Shown: one piece after another, positions 1-9,605 of the stretch
Layout: each line of letters begins with the position of its first letter
How positions within the stretch are numbered: the first letter of the stretch is position 1
Source of the DNA: JBEKSX01 sp049516635
GTDB lineage: Bacteria > Bacteroidota > Ignavibacteria > Tepidaquicellales > OLB5
Assembly: GCA_049516635.1 (NCBI GenBank)
Contig: JBEKSX010000006.1
Coordinates: forward strand, 1 to 48,559
Direction of reading: 5' to 3'
Length of the DNA stretch: 48,559 bases
The notes under the pieces: generated by a model
Seen by the model: the letters and a program-made list of their open reading frames with translations, nothing else
What the model was told of the DNA's origin: nothing
Database searches by the model: none
Made by a program: the position numbers and the translations under genes

Positions 1-984
1 ATTCACCACATTCTGAGATTCTATTTCGGAAAATGGTAAAGTCCCGCGGTAAGTACCGGAACCCCCGCTGCATGGATCGGTGCTGGAACCGCCATTTGTT
101 GAATTCCAGAACTGATATATACCGAAATTCCGGTTCAAGTCAACAGGTCCGCAATTCCCTGTAGTAATGTGCCTGTTGCATCTCCAGTTCCCGCCGGAGT
201 ATGTTTCATTGTACACATAGCCGTCGGGATTGAAGAACGGCATCCAATAAATTTCCCTGTTATTCAAGATATAAGTAGCAATTGGATCGATATTGTAATT
301 TTCCAGCAGCCAGTAGACAAAATATAGCTGTTGTTCCATACCCATGGGTTCACGGGCATGTATGAGCGCATGCAGCAGAACTTCCGGCCTGCCTGTGGGA
401 GCATCCGGATTTTTGGTTATCCTGACCACCCACATTTGCCTGCTCTCTATCGTATTCCCGATCGACCATTTAACCGATACTAAGTTCGGATACTCTATCC
501 TCATCGAATCGAGTTTGCTGACCAATTCTGCATATTTTAGATATCCCAGGTTTCTCATCGTCCCATAGATAGAGTGCGTTACGTTATACAACTCCTTTGA
601 CTGCTCCATCGCCTTCTGTATTTCAATATCGCTCATCTTAGGCATCGTCTTCTGATATGCATCGATGTCATCAATGATTATCTGATAGGAGACCCCGGAC
701 CTGTTCAGCATATGCATCTCATTTTCATCAAGCGAAGTTTCGAAATACTTGCCCCGTTTCGATAGACCGCCATCAAAATATAAACCAGCTTGTTCGATCT
801 TTAAAAAATCAGCATCGCTCTTGGCAAATATTCTGACTTGTGAAACTTTTGGTCCGTTATTAACCGGCGGATTATTCGGTTGATTAAAACTAAAACCGTT
901 CAGTGAGAAATATACAATAACTGAAAGCATTAGAATTAGTACGCCTGAATGTACAATTGTTTTAGTAATTTTAAGATTATTCAT
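1..984 (-). CDS. Secreted M14 zinc carboxypeptidase, 3' end outside window
   Basis: The reading frame opens at ATG 984 and runs off the left edge without a stop (328 codons visible). The N-terminus has a hydrophobic export segment (about residues 8-30). The peptidase M14 domain then begins, with the zinc motif HAREP (His209, Glu212), followed by YVYNE and DLNRNF as in metallocarboxypeptidases. The third zinc histidine and the catalytic Glu would lie beyond the edge. It is closely similar along its length to the neighbour at 1020-3440, with 35 bases between them, so the pair is a tandem duplication. By analogy with that neighbour it probably ends in a T9SS sorting domain, but this part is not in the window. 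Likely role: extracellular release of C-terminal residues from peptides. Confidence 0.88.
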   Translation of the reverse strand, partial: MNNLKITKTIVHSGVLILMLSVIVYFSLNGFSFNQPNNPPVNNGPKVSQVRIFAKSDADFLKIEQAGLYFDGGLSKRGKYFETSLDENEMHMLNRSGVSYQIIIDDIDAYQKTMPKMSDIEIQKAMEQSKELYNVTHSIYGTMRNLGYLKYAELVSKLDSMRIEYPNLVSVKWSIGNTIESRQMWVVRITKNPDAPTGRPEVLLHALIHAREPMGMEQQLYFVYWLLENYNIDPIATYILNNREIYWMPFFNPDGYVYNETYSGGNWRCNRHITTGNCGPVDLNRNFGIYQFWNSTNGGSSTDPCSGGSGTYRGTLPFSEIESQNVVN

Positions 985-1019
985 GTTTTTTAATATTGTT
1001 TATAAATTCACAATTTTTA

Positions 1020-3440
1020 TTATTTTATTAAAATCATTTTTTTAGTATCAATAAAGTTTCCTGCTTCTATCTTGTAGAAATACATACCCGAAGCATAATT
1101 TGTACCATCAAATGACACATCATAATAACCCGGATTCTTTCTCTCGTTCAACAGGGTAGCCACCTTTTTACCAAGCACATCATATATTGTGATGGTAACA
1201 AATTCCGATCTTGGCAGCTGGAACTTAATATTTGTAGCAGGGTTGAATGGGTTCGGGTAATTTTGTCCCAGGGCAAATTTGTCCGGCATTCCTTTGTTCT
1301 TTCCTGGAATCGCTTCCGGAGGTATACAGTAATTCGTAAGTTTAATATCATCTACCCACCATCCTGTATTTTGAATATATGAATCGCTGTTCAGCCTGAA
1401 CCTGATCTTTAACACTGTAGTATAATTTGCAAAAGACGTGATATCGTACGTCTGTTGAGTCCATACAGTATCGGTGCCTGTAAATGATGCTATTGTCTGC
1501 CAGTCGGAACCGTTATTGCTTGATACCTCAACATATCCAAAATCGTAATTATGCTCAAGGTCATATCTTTGCCAGAAAGTTAAATAACATACCGGCATGA
1601 ATAGTATGTTGATAGGTTGCGCAAGTATTAAGGAATAGTTTGCGTTTGCCGGATAGGGACTGTAACCGAATGAATGAGAAGGTGAATGCGATTGATCACT
1701 TTTGATCATCCACCCGCCTTCAGCTGTCCAGTTCGTGATACCATTCTCGGCATCATCAACGAGAGTCAGAACGCCGCTTCCTACATACACATATAAATTA
1801 GCTGTATATATGGTGCTCGTATCAAGCTTGATACTCAGAGTTGCCGGTATTGCGCAATTATTCGGTGCATCCGGTTCAATAGTAAAATTGAAAATTGAGC
1901 TATCCGCCGTGAATGGAGCAAGACTGGCATATGTATATTGCTGCACCGGAATATTTATCCTCGAGTTACCAGGAACCAGGCTCACCGTAAGGTTTGCTGC
2001 AGCGGTCAATCCTTTATTCCTGAATATCACCTTCAGGTTACCGGATTGTCCCGGCTGATAGTAAGGCTGATCAAACACTTTGGAAATAGGTAACACGTAC
2101 GGTCCTGCAACGAGACAAATATACTGATTCATCCAGAGCATTCCTTCAGCAAGAGGAATGATCTCTGATTGTGTAGGCCAAAAACCGGTTAAACCCGTTT
2201 CAGGTGTCATCTCAATTATTTTGGTATGTCCGCTGTCGTTATAGTTCCAGTCATCAGAGCTCCCCCTTGTTTGGTAACCTACGGTCTGTGAAGGCCTGCC
2301 GTATGTGTAGTGATTGTATTGCGTCATATCGATAGAATACTCCTGAAAAATAGTATCATCTATCGTAGGGCTATCACTCCAGCACCAGGGTCTTATCAAA
2401 TAATTCCCGAACGTATGTGCCGTAAGAGCAGTCTTAAAATGCATCGAATTAACAAAATTTGCCATGTTCAGAACTTCAGGCGCAGAGAATGGAGAAGATC
2501 CTCTGTAGGTCTCATCGCCGCACATATCACTTGAACCTCCATTGGTCGAATTCCAGAACTGGTAAGTACCGTAATTTCTGTTAAGGTCTGTGCCTGTATC
2601 ACCGGAACAGGGCTGTCTGTTCATTCTCCACATACCACCTCCATTCGGAACGGTTGTTTCGTTGTAAACATATCCGTCTACATTATAAACAGGTATCCAG
2701 TAAATATCACGATATGTAAGGATATATGTTGCAACAGGATCTGCCCCATAATTTTCAAGAAGCCAGTAGATGAAATACAACTGCTGTTCCATACCTTCCG
2801 GTTCACGTGCATGTATGAGGGCATGCAGCATAATTTCAGGTCTGGGTGTGCCGAAAATATTGTCAGGGTCCTTTGTAATCCGTATACACCACATCGGCCT
2901 GCCTTCATATGTATTTCCTATTGACCACTTCTTGGATATAAAATTGGGATATTCCAATCTCAGCGAATCGAGAACTTTTACCACTTCTGACCAGGTCAAA
3001 AATCCACCCATCGAGCCATAAATAGAATGCCCTACATTAAAATTTGTCTTCGACTCCACTAAGGATCTTTGAACATCCATTTCCGACATTTTGGGAAGAT
3101 TATTATAGTACGTATACCAATCATCTACCAAAACCTGATATTGAATTCCGGAATAGCTTAACTTTTTTATCTCTTGTTCTGATAGCCAGGTATCAAAATA
3201 AATTCCCTGCTTAAAAATACCTCCATCCAGATATAAGCCCGCTTGATCAATTCTCTTAAAATCCTGTTTCGAAGCAGCAAATATCCTCACTTTCGAGTAT
3301 TTATGCTGTGCACCATTCGACTGAGAATTGGAATTTTCTTTCAAATAATATCCGTTGGAGACTATGTAAATGAAAGAAAAAACCACAACCAGAAAAACTA
3401 TTGAACGAGATATCATACTATGTAAGAATTTTGACCGCAT
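1020..3440 (-). CDS. Secreted M14 zinc carboxypeptidase with T9SS C-terminal sorting domain
   Basis: This 806-residue exported metallopeptidase is predicted to trim C-terminal residues from extracellular proteins. It has a signal/transmembrane segment at about residues 12-30 and an inhibitor-like N-terminal part to about 130. The M14 catalytic domain spans about 140-440, with zinc ligands His210 and Glu213 (HAREPEG) and probably His342 (TAHTFG). DLNRNY supplies the substrate arginine, and Glu410 in KIIEMTPE is the likely catalytic Glu. A CARDB-like beta domain (about 455-555) and a MAM/jelly-roll-like domain (about 565-705, ending WWVDDIKL) follow. The last 80 residues are a T9SS type A domain with QNYPNPFNP, ending in DTKKMILIK. 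All M14 key residues are present, so it should be active. It lies upstream of its truncated tandem paralogue and may share its transcript. Confidence 0.93.
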   Translation of the reverse strand: MRSKFLHSMISRSIVFLVVVFSFIYIVSNGYYLKENSNSQSNGAQHKYSKVRIFAASKQDFKRIDQAGLYLDGGIFKQGIYFDTWLSEQEIKKLSYSGIQYQVLVDDWYTYYNNLPKMSEMDVQRSLVESKTNFNVGHSIYGSMGGFLTWSEVVKVLDSLRLEYPNFISKKWSIGNTYEGRPMWCIRITKDPDNIFGTPRPEIMLHALIHAREPEGMEQQLYFIYWLLENYGADPVATYILTYRDIYWIPVYNVDGYVYNETTVPNGGGMWRMNRQPCSGDTGTDLNRNYGTYQFWNSTNGGSSDMCGDETYRGSSPFSAPEVLNMANFVNSMHFKTALTAHTFGNYLIRPWCWSDSPTIDDTIFQEYSIDMTQYNHYTYGRPSQTVGYQTRGSSDDWNYNDSGHTKIIEMTPETGLTGFWPTQSEIIPLAEGMLWMNQYICLVAGPYVLPISKVFDQPYYQPGQSGNLKVIFRNKGLTAAANLTVSLVPGNSRINIPVQQYTYASLAPFTADSSIFNFTIEPDAPNNCAIPATLSIKLDTSTIYTANLYVYVGSGVLTLVDDAENGITNWTAEGGWMIKSDQSHSPSHSFGYSPYPANANYSLILAQPINILFMPVCYLTFWQRYDLEHNYDFGYVEVSSNNGSDWQTIASFTGTDTVWTQQTYDITSFANYTTVLKIRFRLNSDSYIQNTGWWVDDIKLTNYCIPPEAIPGKNKGMPDKFALGQNYPNPFNPATNIKFQLPRSEFVTITIYDVLGKKVATLLNERKNPGYYDVSFDGTNYASGMYFYKIEAGNFIDTKKMILIK

Positions 3441-3518
3441 GTCTTTCTTATTATTGGATGTTTCAGATTTTAATAAGTATAAGGGGCTAATTGCAAATTA
3501 AAATTATCTCCGCATTAA

Positions 3519-3549
3519 CAAAATTAAATAATTCTGTAATTGAAATCAA
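3519..3549 (-). promoter_or_regulatory. Possible Bacteroidota-type promoter for the carboxypeptidase pair
   Basis: Read on the minus strand there is TTG (3549-3547), a 20-nt spacer and TAATTTTG (3526-3519), which matches the Bacteroidota -33/-7 pattern TTG...TAnnTTTG. It would start transcription about 70 nt before ATG 3440. The same geometry and the same -7 octamer occur upstream of hrcA. The motif is short and the DNA is AT-rich, so a chance match is possible. Confidence 0.28.
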
Positions 3550-3686
3550 TCTTAATATTATAGATTAAATTGACAAATTACAGCTCATTGATAATTGTAC
3601 ACTCAAAATCGACATAAATAGTCACCAGAATTCGATATAAACGATTTTTCGTGTACCGGCCGCAATTAATATTAATGTACTTTTCT

Positions 3687-4916
3687 CTATAAAATTTCAA
3701 CATAATTCAGGTCTTTCCCATAAGTTTCTTCAAGATTTATTGCTGAAATATATGCAATTAACAATGCTATCAGACTGATTGTAAGTCCTCCATATACGAT
3801 CCCTATGTGCCCGCTTACGAATTCGAAAGCAAGGGTCATTGGCACTACACCTCCCCTGACAAAATTCGGAACAGTGGTTGTCACAGTTGCTCTCAAGTTT
3901 GTACCGAATTGTTCCGAAGCAATAGTGACAAAAATCGCCCAGTAACCGCCGCCAAATCCCAGGAGGATGCATAAAGTATAGAAATAGAAAGATGTAAAAT
4001 GATTATAAAAAAGATATACACCGATGAATAAAGTCATGATAAGCAGATATATTAAAACAACTTTTTTCCTTGATCTTATTAATTGGCTAAGAGAGCCGCT
4101 GGTAAAATCGCCGAGAGCCAGACCTATATAGCAGTACATTACGGCACTGCCGGCACTGATCGCTTCTTTAACTCCCAACTGTTTAGCAAATTCCGGCGAG
4201 AACGTTATCAGTACACCTACTATGAACCATATTGGTATTCCAATAGCTATGCATTTAATGTATTTAATAAATCTGTCCCAGCTTGTAAATAATTCCTGGA
4301 ACAGGCCTCTCTTAACGTTTCCTTTAAGGATCATAGAGAACATCCCCGACTCATAAACTCCGATCCTCAGGATTAGCAGAGCCATACCAAGTCCTCCGCC
4401 CACAAAAAATGCGATCCTCCATTCAAAGAAGTCCCCTACTAAAGCAGCCGCGACCGCTCCGAGTATCCCGATTGTAGCTACTAACATCGTTCCGTACCCC
4501 CGGGATTCTTTTGACATTACTTCACTCACAAGGGTAATTCCAGCACCCAGTTCCCCTGCTAACCCTACACCTGCGATCAATCTTAGTACTGCGTACTGTT
4601 CCATGTTCTGTACAAATCCGTTTGCAATATTGGCTATGGAGTATACAATAATCGAACCGAATAAGACCGAGATCCTACCTCGTTTATCCCCCATGATTCC
4701 CCATAATATCCCCCCGAGAAGCATACCCGCCATCTGCATGTTGAGAAGAAGAACCCCATTTGACAACAACGAATCGCCGGTAATGCCTAAAGATTTCAAC
4801 GATGATATCCTGACTATGCTGAATAATATCAGATCGTAAATATCAACAAAATAGCCGAGTGCTGCAACTATTACTATCCCGACTACATTTCTCCTTTCGG
4901 AATATTCTGTGTTCAT
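3687..4916 (-). CDS. Major facilitator superfamily transporter
   Basis: A 409-residue polytopic inner-membrane protein with about 12 hydrophobic segments. The loop after TM2 carries the MFS signature GxxxDKRGR (WGIMGDKRGRISVLFG), and the acidic DIYD in TM1 is typical of the metabolite:H+ symporter group. GELGAGITLVSE after TM4 fits the same group. The length is normal for MFS. The substrate cannot be read from sequence; organic acids, sugars and sialic-acid-like compounds are all plausible. It is transcribed alone: the flanking genes are secreted proteins with about 40 bp downstream and 246 bp upstream. AAAGGG lies about 7 nt before the ATG and supports the start. Confidence 0.85.
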   Translation of the reverse strand: MNTEYSERRNVVGIVIVAALGYFVDIYDLILFSIVRISSLKSLGITGDSLLSNGVLLLNMQMAGMLLGGILWGIMGDKRGRISVLFGSIIVYSIANIANGFVQNMEQYAVLRLIAGVGLAGELGAGITLVSEVMSKESRGYGTMLVATIGILGAVAAALVGDFFEWRIAFFVGGGLGMALLILRIGVYESGMFSMILKGNVKRGLFQELFTSWDRFIKYIKCIAIGIPIWFIVGVLITFSPEFAKQLGVKEAISAGSAVMYCYIGLALGDFTSGSLSQLIRSRKKVVLIYLLIMTLFIGVYLFYNHFTSFYFYTLCILLGFGGGYWAIFVTIASEQFGTNLRATVTTTVPNFVRGGVVPMTLAFEFVSGHIGIVYGGLTISLIALLIAYISAINLEETYGKDLNYVEIL

Positions 4917-4955
4917 AATTATTCCCTTTCCGAAAAAGGAAAATAGTATTACTAT

Positions 4956-6473
4956 TTATTTAAGCAGAATTAATTTTTTCGTTTGTGAAAATGAACCCAC
5001 CGATAATTTATAAAAATAAACTCCGCTGGGGAAGTTCGATGCATCCCATTCGACGTCGTATATTCCGGGTATTAAATAGCCACTAACCAATGTAGAAATC
5101 CGCTTTCCTAGAATATCATAGATCACAAGCCGGATAAGCGGTTTCATCTCTTTGCCGGAGAACGATACATCGAAACTTATTTTTGTTTGAGGGTTAAACG
5201 GGTTTGGATAAGCATCATATAACTTGAAGAATTTTGGAATTATTCCGTTTTCGTTCTTAACTGAGATGGGAGGCATTATAGGTATATAATCAACGAAGCC
5301 CAAAGCCGGGTTATCCGGTTTATGGAATATATGCGCTTCGATGGAATCGAGGTTGTTCGTACCCCAAAAATTATTTTCCGCCTTCATGGAATCGGGTGTA
5401 TTGTTGTAAAGATCCACTATTGTATCATTATGGTAGTTCCCGTAAATGTAGTTCCATCCGTGAACAGAAGTATCAGGGTTATTAAGATCTCCGAGATTCG
5501 GTCTGGCTCTGTTTTGAACCGTGACGCCCCATAAATTCCATCTTATTTTATTACCGCTGATAATAACTTTAATTGTTGAATCACCGTTTAAATTTATCCC
5601 GCTGCCGCCTGAAAGAGGATTAGGATTTATATTATTGCTGTCTATGGTATTGTTTTTAACGATAGCGTTTATGTGTGTATTTAGAAAAGCAATACCATAG
5701 CTGTTCTTCGTGATAATATTATTTTCTATTATACAGTTTTGAATTGAACCTATCGGGAACAAAGCAATTCCGCCAGCAGGGCTGTAAAGACCCCTTATAA
5801 TATTATCCTTAATAACCAGAGTATCTGGATTTGCTGCGCCCAGGTTTATTTGAGGATAGTTTTCACCGTACACATTATTTTCATATATATAATTTCCGAT
5901 TATTTGAGGTGAAGATGGTATGTTTGCACCTGATATGATTGCTGATCGCCGATTGCCGTAAATTTTATTGTTGGAAATTATGGGGTTTGATCTGAATAGG
6001 TTTATTGTACCACTGGAAAAATTGCTCACTAATGTATTATATCTTAGTACACAGCTATCTATCAAAATATTTGAATTTATCAATTTAATAGCATTCCCGT
6101 ATTCAAATATCATTTTCTTCAGGACTGAGGCGCTGCTCAGCGAATCGAAGCTTATTCCGAGAAATTTTTGTGTTGTATCCTGTGCTGTTATTTTGACTGA
6201 ATCAGGCGGATTGATCTTAAGCGTACCTTTTATATAAATTAAAAATTGAGGTGCAAGTTTGATAGTGGCGTTATTATAGATCTTAATTGTATCTGATACA
6301 GATATGATAATGGTATCGTTCATGTAATATATTCCGCCGGAATAGGTCACATATCCGGAAGAATAAGCCACAAGGCTGTCCAGATTCCAGCTTCTGCCTG
6401 TTCCGGGTGTAGAGTACTGTGCAAAAAAATTACCCGATAAGAGAAGCAAAAATAACAGTATATATTTTTTCAT
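4956..6473 (-). CDS. Secreted right-handed beta-helix protein with T9SS sorting domain
   Basis: This is a 505-residue protein with a signal peptide (residues 1-18, cut near FAQ). The middle (about 40-395) consists of short beta-rich turns full of Asn, Ile and Asp (IISNNKIYGN, VIKDNIIRG, CIIENNIITK, AIVKNNTIDS). This is the signature of a parallel beta-helix of the NosD/PbH1 kind. The last 80 residues are a T9SS type A domain containing DAYPNPFNP and ending QTKKLILLK. Beta-helices of this type bind or cleave polysaccharides, but I see no conserved catalytic set, so only a surface-exposed, possibly carbohydrate-binding role is supported. No operon partner is obvious; mutL ends 170 bp upstream. 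Confidence 0.88.
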   Translation of the reverse strand: MKKYILLFLLLLSGNFFAQYSTPGTGRSWNLDSLVAYSSGYVTYSGGIYYMNDTIIISVSDTIKIYNNATIKLAPQFLIYIKGTLKINPPDSVKITAQDTTQKFLGISFDSLSSASVLKKMIFEYGNAIKLINSNILIDSCVLRYNTLVSNFSSGTINLFRSNPIISNNKIYGNRRSAIISGANIPSSPQIIGNYIYENNVYGENYPQINLGAANPDTLVIKDNIIRGLYSPAGGIALFPIGSIQNCIIENNIITKNSYGIAFLNTHINAIVKNNTIDSNNINPNPLSGGSGINLNGDSTIKVIISGNKIRWNLWGVTVQNRARPNLGDLNNPDTSVHGWNYIYGNYHNDTIVDLYNNTPDSMKAENNFWGTNNLDSIEAHIFHKPDNPALGFVDYIPIMPPISVKNENGIIPKFFKLYDAYPNPFNPQTKISFDVSFSGKEMKPLIRLVIYDILGKRISTLVSGYLIPGIYDVEWDASNFPSGVYFYKLSVGSFSQTKKLILLK

Positions 6474-6645
6474 GTTTTGCGGAAAAGTTTCAAATGAATT
6501 AAAGTTTATTATTTAAAATAAAACAAATTATAATATTCTTTAATGCATATATTCACCTTTGCAATCGAGCAGAAAATATGAAATAATTTATATATAATCG
6601 TTTCATTTTAGACAGAAGCTGAAAGATATTTCTTTATTAGAAAAG

Positions 6646-8496
6646 TCAGAACCCGGTTCTCGCAAATTTTTTATCGAGCTCATCCATAGAGATTTTCACG
6701 ATGGTGGGTCTTCCATGCGGACATACATAAGGCATTTTAACGGCAAATAATTTATCAATAAGGTTCAGCATTTCATCTTCGTTCAGTTTATCCCCGGTCC
6801 TGATAGCGTGTTTACACGCAAATGACTTAGCAAGATTATCTCTCTTTTCAAGATTAAGCTTCACATCGTTCTCTTTGAATTCATCGATAATTTCCTGAAG
6901 TATTTTAGTTTCATCGCCTAGCCTTACATCGGAAGGGATTCCGTTTATCCTCACTTTTCCCCTGGAAAGCAGGTCAATATCAAATCCAAGGCTACCCAGT
7001 TCTTTTTCGATACTTCTTGCTACTTCGTAATCAACAATGTTGAGGTCTACATTAAGAGGAATTAACAGCTGTTGTGATAAATTTGCATTTGAATTTAGCC
7101 TTTCCAGTGCCTGTTCATATAGTATTCTCTCGTGTGCTGCATGCTGGTCAATTATCATGAGGGTATTTTCAAGCTGGTACATAATATACTTTTTCTGGAA
7201 CTGCCATATCGAGCTTTTGCCTTTTATGTTTTCCAGTTCTTCGTGAGTAAGCGATCTATCCGGAACCTCTCGTGTGGTCGACTTACCTTCGCGGCTTTCC
7301 CCTTCCTCTTCTAGCTTCGAATACCGGTTTCCGCTACCCCCCAGTATTTCATGGATATCGGGAACGGCCGGTTTCTTAAATTCAAAAATTCTTTCTTTGC
7401 GGGATCCGCTTACTGTAAAATTGGAAGAAGGATATATCTTAAATTGCCCTTCATCTGTTTGACGTTCCAGGGAGTTGATCTCTATTTTGGCAATAAGGTT
7501 ATTCTGCTCTAAGGTACTTATTATGCTTTTCCTGACAAATCCGAATATTGCTTTTTCATTATCGAACTTGACTTCCAATTTTGACGGATGAACGTTAACA
7601 TCAAAGTGATTAGGATCTAAATGAATAAATAGAAAAAAATTCGGGTAATCCCCCTTCTCGATCAGGTCCCCGTATGCCAAATGAACGGCATATGATATAG
7701 ATTTATTTACGATGTAACGATCATTTAGAAACAGGAACTGATCCTGCTTTGTTTTTTTTGTAAAGCTTGGTCTTGAAATATAGCCGTTAAGTGAAATCAG
7801 TCCGCTTTCCTGTTCTATCGGGATTAACGTTTCTGCAAAATCATTCCCGTAAATTTGCTCGATTCGCTTTCGCAGGTTAGCGGAGTGTAAATCGAAAATC
7901 TCTTCATCTTCATTGATAAAAATGAAAGCTACTGCAGGATGGGCAATCGCTAATCTCACAAAGGTATCATAAATGTGCCTGAACTCTGTCTGGTTGGATT
8001 TCAGGAAATTTCTGCGTGCCGGAGTGTTATAGAACAAATTTTTCACTGAGACGGAACTCCCCTTTCGACCCAAACTTCCGGTAGAGAAAGTTTTATCAAC
8101 TATCTCTCCGCCATAGTTCTTGACCACAGTTTCCAGCTCAGACCCTTCTGTCCTGGTAACTAATTCCACCTGGGCAACAGCGCTTATCGAGGCAAGTGCT
8201 TCTCCCCTGAAACCAAGCGTGTTTATGTTTTCAAGGTCTTCGGCTGAAGATATTTTACTGGTTGAATGTCTCTGAAAACACATTACGGCATCTTCTTCAC
8301 CCATCCCGCTCCCGTCATCGAAGACCTGAATCAGGTTCTTGCCGGAATCCTTGATCCGCAGCTGGATTTTCTGAGACCCTGCATCCAGTGAGTTCTCTAT
8401 CAGCTCTTTCACAACAGATTCCGGTCTACCGACAACTTCACCTGCTGCTATCCTGTTAGCTACGAATTGAGGCAATATTTTAATTAATGGCTGCAA
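6646..8496 (-). CDS. mutL: DNA mismatch repair protein MutL (endonuclease-type)
   Basis: MutL links MutS mismatch recognition to strand nicking and removal. The N-terminal GHKL ATPase is clear: ANRIAAGEV, ELIENSLDAG, DDGSGM and GFRGEALASIS. The middle shows NDRYIVNK and the VNVHPSKLEV motif. The C-terminal domain carries the metal endonuclease motif DQHAAHERILYE starting at Asp450, ACKHAIRTGD, and CPHGRPT near the end. This is therefore the nicking form found in organisms that lack MutH. At 616 residues the length is normal. The start appears to be TTG at 8496, because the family begins about ten residues before ANRIAAGE and no ATG is available. It follows ftsY by 10 bp and is probably co-transcribed with it. 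Confidence 0.97.
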   Translation of the reverse strand: MQPLIKILPQFVANRIAAGEVVGRPESVVKELIENSLDAGSQKIQLRIKDSGKNLIQVFDDGSGMGEEDAVMCFQRHSTSKISSAEDLENINTLGFRGEALASISAVAQVELVTRTEGSELETVVKNYGGEIVDKTFSTGSLGRKGSSVSVKNLFYNTPARRNFLKSNQTEFRHIYDTFVRLAIAHPAVAFIFINEDEEIFDLHSANLRKRIEQIYGNDFAETLIPIEQESGLISLNGYISRPSFTKKTKQDQFLFLNDRYIVNKSISYAVHLAYGDLIEKGDYPNFFLFIHLDPNHFDVNVHPSKLEVKFDNEKAIFGFVRKSIISTLEQNNLIAKIEINSLERQTDEGQFKIYPSSNFTVSGSRKERIFEFKKPAVPDIHEILGGSGNRYSKLEEEGESREGKSTTREVPDRSLTHEELENIKGKSSIWQFQKKYIMYQLENTLMIIDQHAAHERILYEQALERLNSNANLSQQLLIPLNVDLNIVDYEVARSIEKELGSLGFDIDLLSRGKVRINGIPSDVRLGDETKILQEIIDEFKENDVKLNLEKRDNLAKSFACKHAIRTGDKLNEDEMLNLIDKLFAVKMPYVCPHGRPTIVKISMDELDKKFARTGF

Positions 8497-8506
8497 AATA
8501 GTATTC

Positions 8507-9433
8507 TTACCCGTCTTCTAATAAAGCTTTTACAAAATCACTTCTATTAAAAATTTGCAGGTCATCAATTTTCTCACCGACTCCTATATACTTGACAGGT
8601 ATTTTTAGTTCGCTATTGATCTTAAGGACAATACCTCCTTTTGCAGTTCCGTCGAGTTTCGTGAGGATTAGTCCCGTAATACCAATAGCATCTGTAAATT
8701 GTTTTGCCTGGTTCATTCCATTTTGTCCCGTCGTGGCATCTAATACCAGGAGTATTTCATGCGGGGCTTGCGTAATTATCTTCTGCGCTACTCTTTTTAT
8801 TTTTTTTAATTCTTCCATTAGATTTGTCTTAGTGTGAAGCCTGCCTGCTGTATCTATTATAACAACATCGTATTTATTTGATATTGCGGAATTTATCGCA
8901 TTATAAACTACTGCGCTTGGATCACTTCCCTGTTTTAGCCCGATAATTTCTGCACCTGACCTGTCAGCCCACAATTCAAGCTGCTCATTTGCTGCTGCTC
9001 TGAAAGTATCGGCAGCTGCTATCAGTATTTTATTACCTTCTTTTTTATAGTTGTATGCCAGCTTGCCTATCGAAGTTGTTTTACCTACTCCGTTCACACC
9101 TACTACCATTATTATATGAGGTTTTTCATATATTTTAAAAGTGTCTTCCGGATTACCATTCTCTTTTGAAAATACACGTTGAATTTCATCCTTTATCATA
9201 GAATTCAACTCCCCGGAATCAGCGTATTTTTCTATTTTTGCGCGGCTTTTAATATTCTTCACAATATCTTCGGTTGTACTTACTCCTACATCAGAACTTA
9301 AAAGTATTTCTTCGAACTGTTCCAGAAACTCATCGTCTATTGTACTCTTTGCCACAATAAGCCTATTTACCTTAGAAAAAATGTTATTGTGTGTTTTTAC
9401 TAAACCCTGCTTTAATTTTTCGAAAAAACCCAT
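8507..9433 (-). CDS. ftsY: Signal recognition particle receptor FtsY
   Basis: FtsY is the SRP-receptor GTPase that docks ribosome-SRP complexes at the inner membrane. The N domain (helical bundle, about residues 1-100) is followed by the NG GTPase with GVNGVGKTTSIGKLA (P-loop), DTFRAAA, DTAGRLHTK and TKLDGTAKGG. I chose ATG 9433 (308 residues, MGFFEKLKQGL), which is the usual FtsY beginning. The frame is open 30 codons further up to an ATG at 9523, but that stretch is hydrophobic and not conserved in the family. It lacks the long acidic A domain of E. coli FtsY, as is common outside gamma-proteobacteria. It is first in a two-gene unit with mutL. Confidence 0.96.
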   Translation of the reverse strand: MGFFEKLKQGLVKTHNNIFSKVNRLIVAKSTIDDEFLEQFEEILLSSDVGVSTTEDIVKNIKSRAKIEKYADSGELNSMIKDEIQRVFSKENGNPEDTFKIYEKPHIIMVVGVNGVGKTTSIGKLAYNYKKEGNKILIAAADTFRAAANEQLELWADRSGAEIIGLKQGSDPSAVVYNAINSAISNKYDVVIIDTAGRLHTKTNLMEELKKIKRVAQKIITQAPHEILLVLDATTGQNGMNQAKQFTDAIGITGLILTKLDGTAKGGIVLKINSELKIPVKYIGVGEKIDDLQIFNRSDFVKALLEDG

Positions 9434-9605
9434 AATTTTTCTTAATAATCTTAAAATTAGTAAAATTAGTCTGTAATAACAACGAAAAACTGCACCAGTT
9501 ATTGTTTTCTCAGTGATAATCACAATGCACTTTATCGAAAGAAATTATTTGTTTATGTTACGCTTTCACCGTTAAAAAAAGATAGAAACCGGATAAATCA
9601 AGTTA

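Noticed and set aside
9513..9523. GTGATAATCAC as a metal-regulator site for the TerC gene
   Set aside because: An 11-bp odd palindrome is too short to assign; no second copy was seen.
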